Assembly (NCBI GenBank): GCA_946902985.2
Contig: OX336388.2
Location: 119,575,894-119,639,893 of the forward strand
Length of the DNA stretch: 64,000 bases
Direction: 5' to 3'
Origin: Meconema thalassinum
Lineage: Eukaryota; Arthropoda; Insecta; Orthoptera; Tettigoniidae
This document shows, one piece after another, positions 54,601 through 64,000 of the stretch. Positions within the stretch are counted from its first letter, which is position 1, and every line of letters begins with the position of its first letter. The translations under genes were made by a program, and so were the position numbers. The notes under the pieces were generated by a model. That model was given only the letters and a program-made list of their open reading frames with translations. It was not told the origin of the DNA and did no database searches.

Positions 54601-54904
54601 TTCATGAGCTAGTTTTGTCCGAAAATTGAAAAATAATTGTGAATGAAAGGTCTCCGACTTTGTTTAAAGCAATTTTATTTCGCCTATAAATGCATATTTT
54701 GGCCATTTTAATGGTTTTTGTCATATTTTGCACTTTTCAGTGATATAAAGTATTTGATTATACTTTGAGCACTTTTCTTCGTTTAATTAATTTGTGTCTT
54801 AAGCCAGCAACGTCCTAACCTGCGATGATGTATGCTAATGGTAAATACTTGTTTTCCCGCCTAATGTAATTGGGCACAATTGTGTTGACCGACAGAAAAA
54901 CAAC
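54601..54904. other. AT-rich spacer, possibly LINE 3' UTR
   Basis: No gene or repeat structure seen between the LINE C-terminal fragment and the next SINE. Confidence 0.4.
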
Positions 54905-55285
54905 ACTAGGTGAGTGGTTAACGTGTAGGTCTACCAACCCCAAGCTTGCAGGTTCGCTCCTGGCCGTGGTAAGTGATTTCTTTTGAAAGGCGGCAAAAAT
55001 TAAGACACGTGATACGATGTTGGCATGTCAAAGTACCCATTTGAATTCAGTAGGCCGTGTTCATAATGGCAAAATTAATCTCGGGAGTTTCCGCCAACAC
55101 AAAGTTCCTAATTTCTCTACTGGAAAGCGCTATAGTGATCAAGGAGCTTAGATATCTAACCTCCTTGACTTCCATAGTGCTTCAAGGAACAACAAAATTC
55201 GACATGCAAGCTACCCTTTGGGTGCCAAATAACAAAGCTTGCACCTGGCACCCGAGGCCATACGATATTATTATTATTATTATCA
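54905..55285 (+). mobile_element. SINE family D, copy with tRNA-like head
   Basis: The head contains GTGAGTGGTTAACGTGTAGG (A-box region) and CAGGTTCGCTCCTGG (diverged B box). The body shares TTAATCTCGGGAGTTTCCGCC and GGCCATACGATATT with 59349-59715, and it ends in ATT repeats. The plus frame 55057-55515 is a by-product. Confidence 0.87.
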
Positions 55286-55593
55286 CATCAATGGGTCTTC
55301 CCTCATATGTCCTTTTGTGGGTGTTCCTCCCACCGCTTATGCGTCTCTACCCATCAAATTCAGAACAACTTATTTTTAACAAGAATGTCGTTCTCTTCAC
55401 AGAAAGAACGTCGCTGGACGAGCCCATGCTCAGAGTTGTTCTGTCCTCACTACAGTGTATGGAAACACACTCTTGGTTGACTCAAAAATACATATACACA
55501 ATTACTCCCACTTAAAATAGGAATTTGATAATATCTGCAAAAACTAATATAAAATGGTTCTTGATAATTCTGAGGCTTCTCGACCATTATCAT
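55286..55593. other. No gene recognised
   Basis: Mixed-composition sequence between a SINE and a hAT MITE. The open frame that crosses it starts in the SINE and has no domain. Confidence 0.4.
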
Positions 55594-55939
55594 CAGGGCG
55601 GGGATTTTTATGACCTAAAAAATCCTAAAAAATGACCTATAAAATGTCCCCAAAATCGTGAGAAAATTACCTAAAATAAAATAAAAATGACTTACCGGTA
55701 TTGCCAAAAATGTAAAAAAAAGAAAGAAACTTGAAAATGTAAAGAAAATGACCTAATAAGTCCTGAAATGTACAAAAAAGACCTAAAACATTAATAAAAA
55801 TAGAGAAAATGACAAACAAATGTCCTAAAAACTTTGCATTTCTGTGATTAGAGACTCCTATATGGGATTTATATGTTTACGGACTTAGCGTGGGACAAAA
55901 AGAAAAAAAAGATGACATGTCATCAAAATCCGCACCCTG
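55594..55939. mobile_element. 346-bp hAT-like MITE, A-rich
   Basis: The left end CAGGGCGGGGATTTTTATGA and inverted right end CAGGGTGCGGATTTTGATGA match at most positions. The flanks ATTATCAT and ATTTTCAT (55586-55593, 55940-55947) agree at 7 of 8, fitting a hAT duplication. Inside, an ATGACCTAAAA-like phrase recurs many times. Confidence 0.75.
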
Positions 55940-55947
55940 ATTTTCAT

Positions 55948-57004
55948 TAACATGGTTTGTTGGTGGTCTTGTCCATGTGTATTTCAACTGATTAACCTTT
56001 TTATTCTTAACTCTATCAACCATGTTTAACAAAAGATTCACTTTTCTTTTAAACTCACACCAATAACATTACAAATGCTGATTCTGCAACATTGTCCTCT
56101 TACATTCAGATAAATAAATCTCATCTTCATTCGGATAATAATCCAGATACAGTATATCATATTATCATTCCAAACACAAGATAGATAAACCCAACATGTG
56201 CACTTAGCATACAGTATATTAAAAAACCTTTTATGCAATGAATATACACTCTATAAATATTTTCCCTTCAATATAGCTAAAATCGCTACAAAAATTACAA
56301 CAACAATAAACAGAAATGTTGGCAAGTTTGATGCCAACCGTGATGTAACAAGAATAGAAACTCAGTGACCACTTATATACAGTATATACAGTAAACTCTC
56401 AATTACTTGGGCACGGACTATTTGGTTTGCGAATTATCCATGCGCAGTTTGGGGGGGGGAAATACACCTAACTGTACCATGTCCTTATTGAGGTACTCAG
56501 GTGGTTAAGGGTTAATTTAACTCTTCCTGAGCGGAATACGGATATATCAGGAGCGTACTTTTCAGCCGCGAGCGGATATATCCAGAAAATTCCTACATTT
56601 AAATCAGGCACCGTGCCGTTTTCCATCAAGTAGTTAATGTTAAACCCAGGAGATGGCACCACTATGCAGACAAATGTTTGATAGTTAATTATGTCACCCG
56701 TAGAAACCGCTTTGACATCACAAATACGCGCAGGCAGTTGCTGCATGTGTCATTGCGTAGTTGGTGAAGTGAGTGCATGTTTGTAGTGTTTATTTGGTGA
56801 TGTGAGCACGGAAAAGGCTATGGAATGATGAAGATATGTCTGCTTTGGATTTGAGTGATGATTTGAAATGTTCCACACTTAATTATTCATTAATTATCTT
56901 TACAACCTTCAGATGCTATTGAAACTTCAATTATCAACAGGTAAGCAAAATAAATGAGAGTTCTAAAGAAATTTAGTGCATGAAAAATATAATATACATA
57001 TTTT
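55948..57004. other. Fragmentary repeats, no gene
   Basis: ACAGTAAACTCTCAATTACT (56389-56408) resembles one end of a Tigger-like element, without a partner I can find. A GATATATC-containing palindromic stretch near 56530-56585 recalls piggyBac ends. The small minus frames are not convincing. Confidence 0.4.
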
Positions 57005-57230
57005 GAATTCTTCTTAAGGACAGAGTTTATCAACGGGACACTGACATGTTGGCGTTTGAAGGTGAGTATCGCGAGGGAGGCAGCCAACATCCCACCTGAG
57101 ATGTTACGGGCAGTGGTGGAGCACTCGCTAGTGCGGTTCCAGGCTGTCGTGGATGCAGATGGTCGTCACATTGAGCATCGTTTGTAACCTGGACTGTCAA
57201 CATGGCACGACATTAACACATGTTACCCGC
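57005..57230 (+). pseudogene. IS630/mariner-type transposase C-terminal relic
   Basis: The plus strand reads REAANIPPEMLRAVVEHSLV then RFQAVVDADGRHIEHR and a stop. This is the usual last helix and DAxGxHxEH ending of a large insect IS630-like group. No catalytic motif remains. Whether it belongs with the HTH relic at 61988-62150 is open. Confidence 0.6.
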
Positions 57231-57412
57231 TCAAATGGAAATTAAAATGTGGTCCTTTGAATGGTTTATTTATTATGTCTCTTCCGCATGTCTTGCCAAA
57301 GGTTTCCACACCGTTTCATTGTCCTGCGATCACTCGTTTGTTTAACTCGCAAGTTTAATTATAACCACCCTGTATATTGAAACATGTTCGTTTAAATAAT
57401 AATAATAAACTA

Positions 57413-58072
57413 CGAGGGCTGTTTTTAAGTAAGGGCCGTTTTCTTTTAAATTTTTCTTTTTTTTTTCTTCAATTTTGAAACCACATTTATTTTTAGGTTT
57501 TACATACCTTCCTCTATTTTTCTACATAGTTGCCTTGTTTATTTAGGCACTTGTCATACCTTAAAATTAAGTTCTGAAATTCCTCTGCATAAAAGTTTGC
57601 TGCCTGCTCTGACAACCAAGAATTCACACTTGAGGAAAATCCATTGATAGAGTGGTTACCATGAATCTTCGGTTCTCGTGAATGTTCGTGTCAATTGCAG
57701 TCACCAAGTCATCTGTGATCACAGACCTGAGCGTTCATCGTCATGAACATTTTCACGGCCACTTTTGAACACGCGTACCCATTTTTGTACTTTACCTTCT
57801 ATACATTGCATTATCACCATACACCTCACAAAGCTGACGAATGTCTGCAGCCGAAATGTTTCTTGCACTCAAAAAACGTATCACAGATCATACCTCACAC
57901 GCGACGGGCAAATCAATAATCTTGAACATTGTAAAGATGCACAGTTCAGCGTACAGGTTAGCTACACAGCTGTAACTGACGCCAGCTTGTTCGCAAAGGA
58001 TGCCGGGAGGTAGTGCGCACTAACTGCGGGTTTAAAAAGAAAAATGGCCCTTACTTAAAAAAACAGCCCTCG
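57413..58072 (-). mobile_element. mariner element, internally deleted (660 bp)
   Basis: TIRs CGAGGGCTGTTTTTAAGTAA and its inverse (right copy with two extra T), flanked by TA (57411-57412, 58073-58074). The minus strand retains the N-terminus (SVIRFLSARNISAADIRQLC, EVYGDNAM) and HDDERSG-like text. It jumps to SWLSEQAANFYAEEFQNLI and YDKCLNKQGNYVEK at the C-terminus. The catalytic core is deleted and stops are present. Confidence 0.85.
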
Positions 58073-58174
58073 TACGTATTTTAGTATTGACAAGGTGGAT
58101 TATAACACCAATATTTACCAATAGTCAATACGGATCAACATTTACCAAACCAAAATTGTAAACAGATATGCATT

Positions 58175-58546
58175 TGAAGACTCCACGGAAAGAACGGGGT
58201 AAGTTCATTTTTTCGGCAATGAGTTTATGGCGCATTCTGGTGGCCAGCCATCGTAACTACAGATCAGTTGAAATTGATTTCAAATAAATCGATAGGTCAT
58301 CGAGATACAAAGGTTATTATTTTTAGTGGAAACGGAAAGAACGTCCCATATTACTCTCACTGTTTCATAATTTAACTTTAGTTGTTATTTGTTATACATG
58401 TGCTTCCTTTGCAAGAAATAAATTTGGCTAAATAACTATATTGCTTACCCTCAATTGGGGTGTTTTTAAGTATTTCTTTTTAGTGTTGAAAGTTTAAATT
58501 GGCTCTCCTCAAAAATTTACATGTGACTTACCCCGTGGAGTCTTCA
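58175..58546. mobile_element. 372-bp MITE-like inverted-repeat element
   Basis: TGAAGACTCCACGG (58175-58188) plus GGGGTAAGTT (58196-58205) on the left faces GACTTACCCCGTGGAGTCTTCA (58525-58546) on the right; the left copy has seven extra bases in the middle. No coding region and no clear target duplication. Confidence 0.6.
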
Positions 58547-58627
58547 TTTTATAACGGGGTCATTATCTATGTGCTCCGCTGACTCATATCGTTTTGTCAT
58601 TCATATGGACGTGTATCTGCAAAGCTT

Positions 58628-59270
58628 ACAAGGGGAAGATACGATGCATGGGTCACCAATTCGAACCATCTTTAGTACATGTGTAGGGCATGACCAGGCG
58701 TATATCAGGTGTAAGTAGAAAGGTGCACATCTCAGCCATTTCCGAAAAATGTATTAATTGCAATTACAGAATCCAATAAGCGCATGGTGCAGTGGTAAAA
58801 GCCCTGCTTCGTAAGCGCGGGATCGGTTCGAATCCCACCGGTGAGTCGTTGCATTGTGTTGTGTGTGTTTTTTTTTTAACCATTGGCAATATCCAACCAA
58901 TACCAAGGAAGGAAGGAAGCTTGTAGTTTAACGTGACCATTAATCTCGCGATCATCAGCCACGGGACCTCCGTTTTACGTGGAATCCGAACCACAGGACA
59001 TGACATTTCACCCATAGCTTGCGGGGCACAGGGTGATCTGATGGTTCACAGACGTGCAATGAACGGCACAGACTGGGCCTTCAATGTATAAATGTATACC
59101 GGTACACCTGACCGTGTATAATACCAATGTATTTGCAAATGCCGATACTGTACATTAAGTAATGTCACAAACGTTGACCCCCAAACGATGACTTCAGAAT
59201 CCCCTCTCCCGCTCACATAACACGTTATTACAATTGACTGCAAAATAAACGTTGTTCATGGTGTCCACAG
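58628..59270 (+). repeat. Left arm of a long inverted repeat, tRNA-like segment inside
   Basis: Pairs with 61552-61892 in inverse orientation. Shared blocks include GATACGATG-ATGGGTCA, CAAGCGCATGGTGCAG/AAGCGCATGGTGCAG and CTTCGTAAGCGCGGGATCGG, and the CATGGTGTCCACAG end. CTTCGTAAG followed by GTTCGAATCCCACC looks like an anticodon loop plus B box of a tRNA-Thr-derived sequence. An insertion at about 58895-59235 lengthens this arm. It is not a complete tRNA gene. Confidence 0.7.
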
Positions 59271-59715
59271 AATTTTCAATGTCAATTTTCCTGACCATTT
59301 TTCAACAAAATTCCTGACTCGCGAAGTCATCGTAACATCGGAAAAAAGCTTGCCACGGTGGGTGAGTGGATAGCGTGTCGGTCTACTAACCCCAAGATTG
59401 CAGGTTCGCCCCTGGCCGTGGTAAGGATTTTTGAAAGGCGGCAAAAATACATGTCATACGATGTTGGCATGTTAAAGAACCCATTTGAATTCAGTAGGCC
59501 GAGTTCATACTGGCAAAATTAATCTCGGGGGTTTCCGCCAACACAAAGTTCCTCATTTCTCTACTAGAAAGCGCTATAGTGTTCAAGGAGATTAGATATC
59601 TAACATCTAACCTCCTTGACTTTCATAGTCAAGGAACAACGAAATTCGACATGCAAGCTACCCTCTGGGTGTCAAATAACAAAGCTTTCACCCGGCACCG
59701 AGGCCATACGATATT

Positions 59716-61048
59716 CTTCTTCTTCCTGGCGTTGTTCCCAATTATTTTTTGGGGTCCGCCACTCTGCACCTCGCTCTCCATTTGTTGCGGTTTGCTGCAT
59801 CTGTAGGACGAAGACCTACGATGCGCATATCGTCGTGTAGGGTATCCATCCAACGCCTTTTTGGTCGTCCTGGAGGTCTTTGTCCATCAGGCTCGAGAGC
59901 AAGTGACTTGCTTACAATGGACTCTGTATTTGCTCGGGCTACATGTCCGTACCAACGCAACCGAGTCTCCCTCGTTTTGGCTGGAATAGGGGCAATTCCA
60001 AGAGTATTGCGGACGTCTTCGTTCTTAATATGATCCAGCCGTGTAATTCCCAAGGACCATCTTAGCATCCACATCTCCATTGAGTGCAAAGCTTGTTCAT
60101 GTTTCTTTGTATTAGGCCAGCATTCAGCTCCATACAAAGCAACAGGGCGGACGACTGATTGATAGATCTTAGTTTTGAGGCGCAAAGGGATCTTGCGGTC
60201 ACAGAGAACGCCTGTGACCTGGCGCCACTTCATCCATGCAGCATTCACTCTTGCACGGGCATCCGAGACTGTATCACCATCAGGTCTCACAACGGAGCCA
60301 AGGTATCGGAGATGTGAAGCTTTTGGTAGTGGGGTGCCATCCACTATGATGGTCCCATCTGTCTGGGAACCACATTCAAGATACTCAGTCTTAGTGAGGT
60401 TGAGCTGTAGTCCAAATTCACAGAGCCTCGCATTCCAGAGGTTGACCAATTGCTCTAGATCATTACGGGTCTCGCTTGCAAGCATGACATCATCGGCGTA
60501 CAGTAATGTCCATGGTGGTTGCCTCTGCAAATCGGCAGTCACGGTATCCATGCATAGGATAAACAAGAGTGGAGATAGTGCATATTCCTGTTGAACCCCA
60601 ACTCGAATATCGAACTGTTTGGTGAGTCCAGCAGCACTGCGTACAGAGCTAGTTGTACTATTGTAGAGGAGTTGGACCCAACGCACATAAGCTTCTGGTA
60701 CACCATGAGATCGAAGAGAATACCATATAAGCTGATGGGGAACCCGGTCGAATGCTTTCTCCAGATCCAGAAAAGCCATGTGAATTGTCCTTCTTTTCTC
60801 CATATACTTTTCTATCAGAAGCCGCATTGCATGGATAGCATCAGTTGTTCCGCGACCTTTCATGAATCCACATGGGTTAGGCGAGATGGTAACAATGCTA
60901 CGTAAGCGAGTGTCAATCACACGTTCTAGAATCTTCATTATGTGGCATAAGAGACGAATGGGACGATAATTGGCACAGATAGTTACATCGCCCTTGCCTT
61001 TCCATATTGGTACTGTGACGCTAGTTTGCCAAGCTGACGGCATCTGGT
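59716..61048 (-). mobile_element. 5'-truncated RTE-type LINE with 14-bp target duplication
   Basis: 1333 bp between perfect copies of GGCCATACGATATT. The 3' end on the left is a short TTC/GAA repeat, typical of RTE-type tails. Truncated inside the RT domain. Confidence 0.92.
59742..61043 (-). CDS. RTE-type RT and C-terminal domain, uninterrupted 433 codons (partial protein)
   Basis: The frame lacks the endonuclease because of 5' truncation. It begins in the RT fingers: WQTSVTVPIWKGKGD, NYRPIRLLCHIMKILER and GFMKGRGTTDAIHAMR. Then come FLDLEKAFDRVPHQLIW, VGVQQEYALSPLLFILCMD and LLYADDVMLA (catalytic Asp pair). The C-terminal domain has LRYLGSVVRPDG, ALYGAECWPN, RLRWYGHVARAN and PPGRPKRRWMDTLHDD, ending ADPKK. 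The absence of stops points to a recent insertion. Oddity: the usually invariant QGxxLSP motif reads QEYALSP, which should harm activity. It is not expected to be expressed as a working enzyme. Confidence 0.9.
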   Translation of the reverse strand: MPSAWQTSVTVPIWKGKGDVTICANYRPIRLLCHIMKILERVIDTRLRSIVTISPNPCGFMKGRGTTDAIHAMRLLIEKYMEKRRTIHMAFLDLEKAFDRVPHQLIWYSLRSHGVPEAYVRWVQLLYNSTTSSVRSAAGLTKQFDIRVGVQQEYALSPLLFILCMDTVTADLQRQPPWTLLYADDVMLASETRNDLEQLVNLWNARLCEFGLQLNLTKTEYLECGSQTDGTIIVDGTPLPKASHLRYLGSVVRPDGDTVSDARARVNAAWMKWRQVTGVLCDRKIPLRLKTKIYQSVVRPVALYGAECWPNTKKHEQALHSMEMWMLRWSLGITRLDHIKNEDVRNTLGIAPIPAKTRETRLRWYGHVARANTESIVSKSLALEPDGQRPPGRPKRRWMDTLHDDMRIVGLRPTDAANRNKWRARCRVADPKK

Positions 61049-61551
61049 GGCCATACGATATTATTATTATTATTATTATCGGAAAAAAGGTTTATTGAGC
61101 AAATATTTATTTTATTTTATTTGCAACCTCCACCATCCCCATGGCTGCCCCAATGCTCGCCTCTTTATTCATTTAAAATATAAAATAAGGTAAATTATAA
61201 TGCAATAATACATAAATCGAAGTACTTAATGAGCTAAACTATAGTGCTGGGGTTGCCACATCCCTACGCCGACACCAAAAAAGCGAAAAAAATAGGTTAA
61301 AGAGGTTTTTACTATGATACACTGTAAAAATGGAAACTTACCATAATGTCCAGTGAGTTATTGCTTTTTATCTTCAGAGATTAGTTGAACTAGTAACATC
61401 AGAGTATGACTGTAAAACACAAAATACTGTATGGTTAATATAAAATTCCTGACTTTCTAATACTTTTCGCCATTTTTTCCTGACTCACGCCATTTTTCAC
61501 ACTTTTTCCTGACTTTTCCTGACTAAAAACAAAATTCCTGACTTTTCCTGC

Positions 61552-61892
61552 CTGTGGACACCATGTTGTTGACGACACCTACATTTGTACGAATTGCCAA
61601 TGTTTACAACGTAATAAAACACAAAGAAACTGCAAAACCTCACTGGTGGGATTCGATACACCGATCCCGCGCTTACGAAGTAGGGCTCATACTGCTGCAC
61701 CATGCGCTTGTTGGCTTCTTGCTAGCGTACAACGCACATAGACGCCGCACTGCAATTGCAATTAATTCATTTCTCGGAAACGGCTGAGAAGCGCACCTTA
61801 CTACTTGCATCTGGTATACGCCTGGCCATTCCCTCCACGTGTACTAAAGATGGTTTGAATCGATGACCCATACATCGTATCCTCCCCTTGTT
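61552..61892 (-). repeat. Right arm of the long inverted repeat
   Basis: Inverse of the left arm at 58628-59270, without the inserted segment. Just inside, the phrase TTCCTGACT repeats about six times at 61440-61550, and twice near the left arm at about 59290-59320. The plus frame 61554-61787 is a by-product. Confidence 0.7.
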
Positions 61893-62755
61893 AGACGTTA
61901 GTGTTGCACGTTTAGTGATTATTGTGACACCAATTCACACTGCGCGAACATCTGTATATCCATAATTCGTATATGAAAAGCAGAAAATCTTGTTCTGAAA
62001 CTAGACGAAAATTTCGAATCAAGTTTCCAGGATGACCTGTGCCTAATGCCAGTACAAATAGGAGGCTCGCTAAACGATTCAAGGAAACAGGCTCCTTAAA
62101 TAATAAAAGAGTTGACAGACATTCTTTTATCTGAAGATGTCAGGTGTGTGTTACAAGAGAGGGAGGACATTTTCAGGATCGCCTATGAGCACTGTAAGTA
62201 CACATTATTGAACAAGTTTGTTAAAAGTGTGAAAGTGCGTGCCATGCACCGGCTGAACCGGGTATGCGGACCCGCGATCTTCATCAGTCACAGCCGGCTT
62301 AGCTTGCCGTGTTTATCGGGGCGCACATAGATAATGACCCTGTACTTCTAACCCGAGTACAATAGAACGCCGCTTTACCTCATTGCTTTGACTAGCCATT
62401 CTAAATACACCACGTACTGTGAGATTGTATCGCGTAAGCATAATATACTCAGTACATTACCATGGCCTTGAATGCGGTGTTGCTCCACTTGTCACCATCT
62501 AGTCGTTACGAAACAAACTAAAAAGAAATACTCACAGGTATTTAATAAATAGCATGGCCAACATTGGGGTTGGATGCCTCATGTTCTTGCGTCATGAAAT
62601 GCATAGCTATCCCGGTTGATGAACCTTATAAAAAGCTTCAAAATCTTTTTTTAGGGCTACCTTATTAACAATTGATGCTACAGTCAACACGAGTACAAGG
62701 CTCAATTATTGGGAAATGTGATTTACAACCTGGAAAATCTATCTATTTACCTATC
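61893..62755. other. Mostly noncoding, includes a transposase HTH relic
   Basis: Outside the relic at 61988-62150 I see no gene. The plus frame 62112-62330 overlaps its end and then has no recognisable domain. Confidence 0.45.
61988..62150 (+). pseudogene. DUF4817-type HTH relic of an insect IS630-like transposase
   Basis: The plus strand reads SETRRKFRIKFPG, a stop, then PVPNASTNRRLAKRFKETGS and LNNKR. The FPG-PVP-S-YRL-KKF-ETGS pattern is that of the DUF4817 helix-turn-helix found at the N-terminus of many insect transposases. The catalytic part is not here. Confidence 0.7.
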
Positions 62756-63140
62756 GTATGGATTTTAGTGTCCGAGGACATGTTCGGCTCGCCAGAGGCT
62801 GTAGCTGCTTCTAGCGGACACCCATAGGGTGAGCTACAAGTTACGTTCAATTTCAAGTGGTTCCAACTATCGCTACCAGATGTCAATGATACCTAGTGGT
62901 CAACGTTGAACTTTGATACAGCGTTCCAATGAAATCTAACCTAGAAATTTAGCTTCACACAAGTTTAGTCTGTGGAAGGATCTTTTACATGCCATAAATC
63001 TATGACATGGGACCACGCCGGCTTTACTTCCCCTCCGAAGGAAGGAATACTGAAGGATTTTAACGCTCTTAAAAACTTTGACGATTTCGACCGGGTTTAA
63101 ACCCGCTATCTTGGGCACAGCAGTTTTTCAGGATTAGGGA
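62756..63140 (-). mobile_element. Probable SINE relic, tRNA-like head on the right
   Basis: The minus strand has GCGGGTTTAAACCCGGTCGA near 63090 (B-box-like GGTTTAAACCC), then GAAATCGTCAAAG, AAGATCCTTCC and, further on, GTGTCCGAGGACATG. I recall similar SINE bodies from insects. No target duplication was found. Boundaries are approximate. Confidence 0.45.
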
Positions 63141-63463
63141 ACCACCCATTACCATTAGGAACATTCGTGTTGACCAAATGAAATGCATTAAATTTTGATT
63201 ACTAAGGCAACACTGAAGAATGGCTTCCAACACGAAAACTATTAATCACATGTAACATTTTTAGGTTATTTCACATTTCCCAATAATTAGGATTACACAT
63301 TTGTTGACTGACTGAAAACTCACGATATCATTGAAGAATAATTAATTAAAATGATCTGCCAATCAATACAATTCTATTCAATTGTTAGTACACGTTTCGA
63401 TATACGATGATATCTTCTGCAGCGTTTATACAATATTAAAATGAAATGTATACCATTACAAAT

Positions 63464-63797
63464 GAAATGAAAATCCACAGCCTGCTTCCAGTCTCCGACC
63501 GGGTCAGGAAATGGAATGAATGAAGCCCCCATCTAGCGGCGAGGATATGAACTGTGCCGGCTGCCGAGGCCTGACGCACTCCTCTGGGGCAATGATTAAA
63601 TGAATGACAGATGAAATGAAATGATAGTGGAGTGTGTTGCTGGAATGAAATGTTGACAGGGAAAACCAGAGTACCCGGAGAAAAACCTGTCTGCCTCCGT
63701 TTTGTCCAGCACAGATCTCACATGGAGTGACCGGTATTTGAACCACGGACCCAGCGGTGAGAGGCCGGCGTGCTGCCGCCTAAGCCACAGAGGCTGG
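63464..63797 (-). mobile_element. SINE family A, copy 3, with 13-bp target duplication
   Basis: A minus-strand copy. Perfect repeats TACCATTACAAAT flank it (63451-63463, 63798-63810). The B box is near 63736-63746, where the inserted base pattern gives GGTTCAAATACC. Very similar to 32894-33231. Confidence 0.93.
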
Positions 63798-63838
63798 TAC
63801 CATTACAAATAATTTGATTAATTAGAGGTTCTAAATGG

Positions 63839-64000
63839 GAAGCCTCCGTGGCTTAGGCGGCAGCGCGCCAGCCTCTCACCGCTGAGTCCGTGGTTCAAAT
63901 CCCGGTCACTCCATGTGAGATCTGTGCTGGACAGAACGGAGGCAGACAGGTTTTTCTCCGGGTACTCCGGTTTTCCCTGTCAAAATTTCATTCCAGCAAC
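63839..64000 (+). mobile_element. SINE family A, copy 4, cut by the window end
   Basis: Starts AAGCCTCCGTGGCTTAGGCG, with B box GGTTCAAATCC near 63892-63902, in opposite orientation to copy 3 and about 40 bp away (head to head). The 3' half lies beyond the window. Confidence 0.9.

Larger units (their letters stand above)
59349..61077 (+). mobile_element. SINE family D, interrupted by an RTE-type LINE
   Basis: The head GCCACGGTGGGTGAGTGGAT with B box AGGTTCGCCCC (near 59401-59412) and the body run to 59715. The ATT tail resumes at 61063. The SINE has its own flank repeats ATCGGAAAAAAG (59337-59348 and 61078-61089). The LINE entered at GGCCATACGATATT, duplicating it (59702-59715, 61049-61062). 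Confidence 0.92.

Noticed and set aside
58780..58860. Functional tRNA-Thr gene
   Set aside because: The anticodon-like loop and B box are present, but the acceptor stem does not close by eye and a second inverted copy exists, so it is a tRNA-derived repeat.

Overview
This is a stretch of a large, repeat-rich animal genome, most likely an insect. Evidence: non-LTR retrotransposons with apurinic-like endonuclease plus reverse transcriptase, tRNA-derived SINEs with perfect target duplications, THAP-bearing P-like transposons, an ISL2EU transposon, pogo/Tigger, mariner, hAT and piggyBac remnants, spliced coding regions, and no bacterial operons. Two SINE families (called A and B here) look to me like families of orthopteran genomes such as katydids; that is recollection, not proof. 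I found no host gene I can defend; nearly everything after about 7.6 kb is mobile DNA.

Layout. 1-7.6 kb: AT-rich DNA with a LINE C-terminal relic (2.5-2.9 kb) and a small palindromic element (3.43-3.54 kb). 7.6-11.9 kb: a CR1-like LINE whose ORF1 carries an SGNH-esterase region, broken by frameshifts. 11.9-12.8 kb: a deleted mariner and a tract with a degenerate hammerhead-like motif. 12.8-31.7 kb: a pogo element split by a LINE, which is split by a hAT element, which holds another LINE, a SINE, dispersed repeats and a P-like element that itself contains a hAT MITE. This is a five-level nest readable from TIRs, target duplications and a LINE reading frame that closes when the hAT and one duplication are removed. 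31.7-50.3 kb: an ISL2EU transposon encoding, tail to tail, a SWIM-YqaJ nuclease-like protein and a THAP/DDE transposase. It is split by a second P-like element (31.8-44.0 kb), which took in a SINE, a young 3-kb LTR retrotransposon with only a gag-like gene, a complete RTE-type LINE and a second SINE. 50.4-53.2 kb: two Tigger-like elements, one split by a LINE fragment carrying a piggyBac end. 53.8-64 kb: LINE fragments, SINEs, a hAT MITE, a deleted mariner, a long inverted repeat, and a SINE interrupted by a truncated LINE whose 433-codon frame is still open.

As a system this is a record of successive insertions. The most complete coding units are the SWIM-YqaJ gene, the gag-like gene of the LTR element and the 433-codon RT frame. 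The transposases are mostly broken. Relative ages follow from nesting: the LTR element (about five differences between its 725-bp LTRs), the RTE copy with its 12-bp duplication and the SINEs are late; the pogo, ISL2EU and P-like hosts are older.
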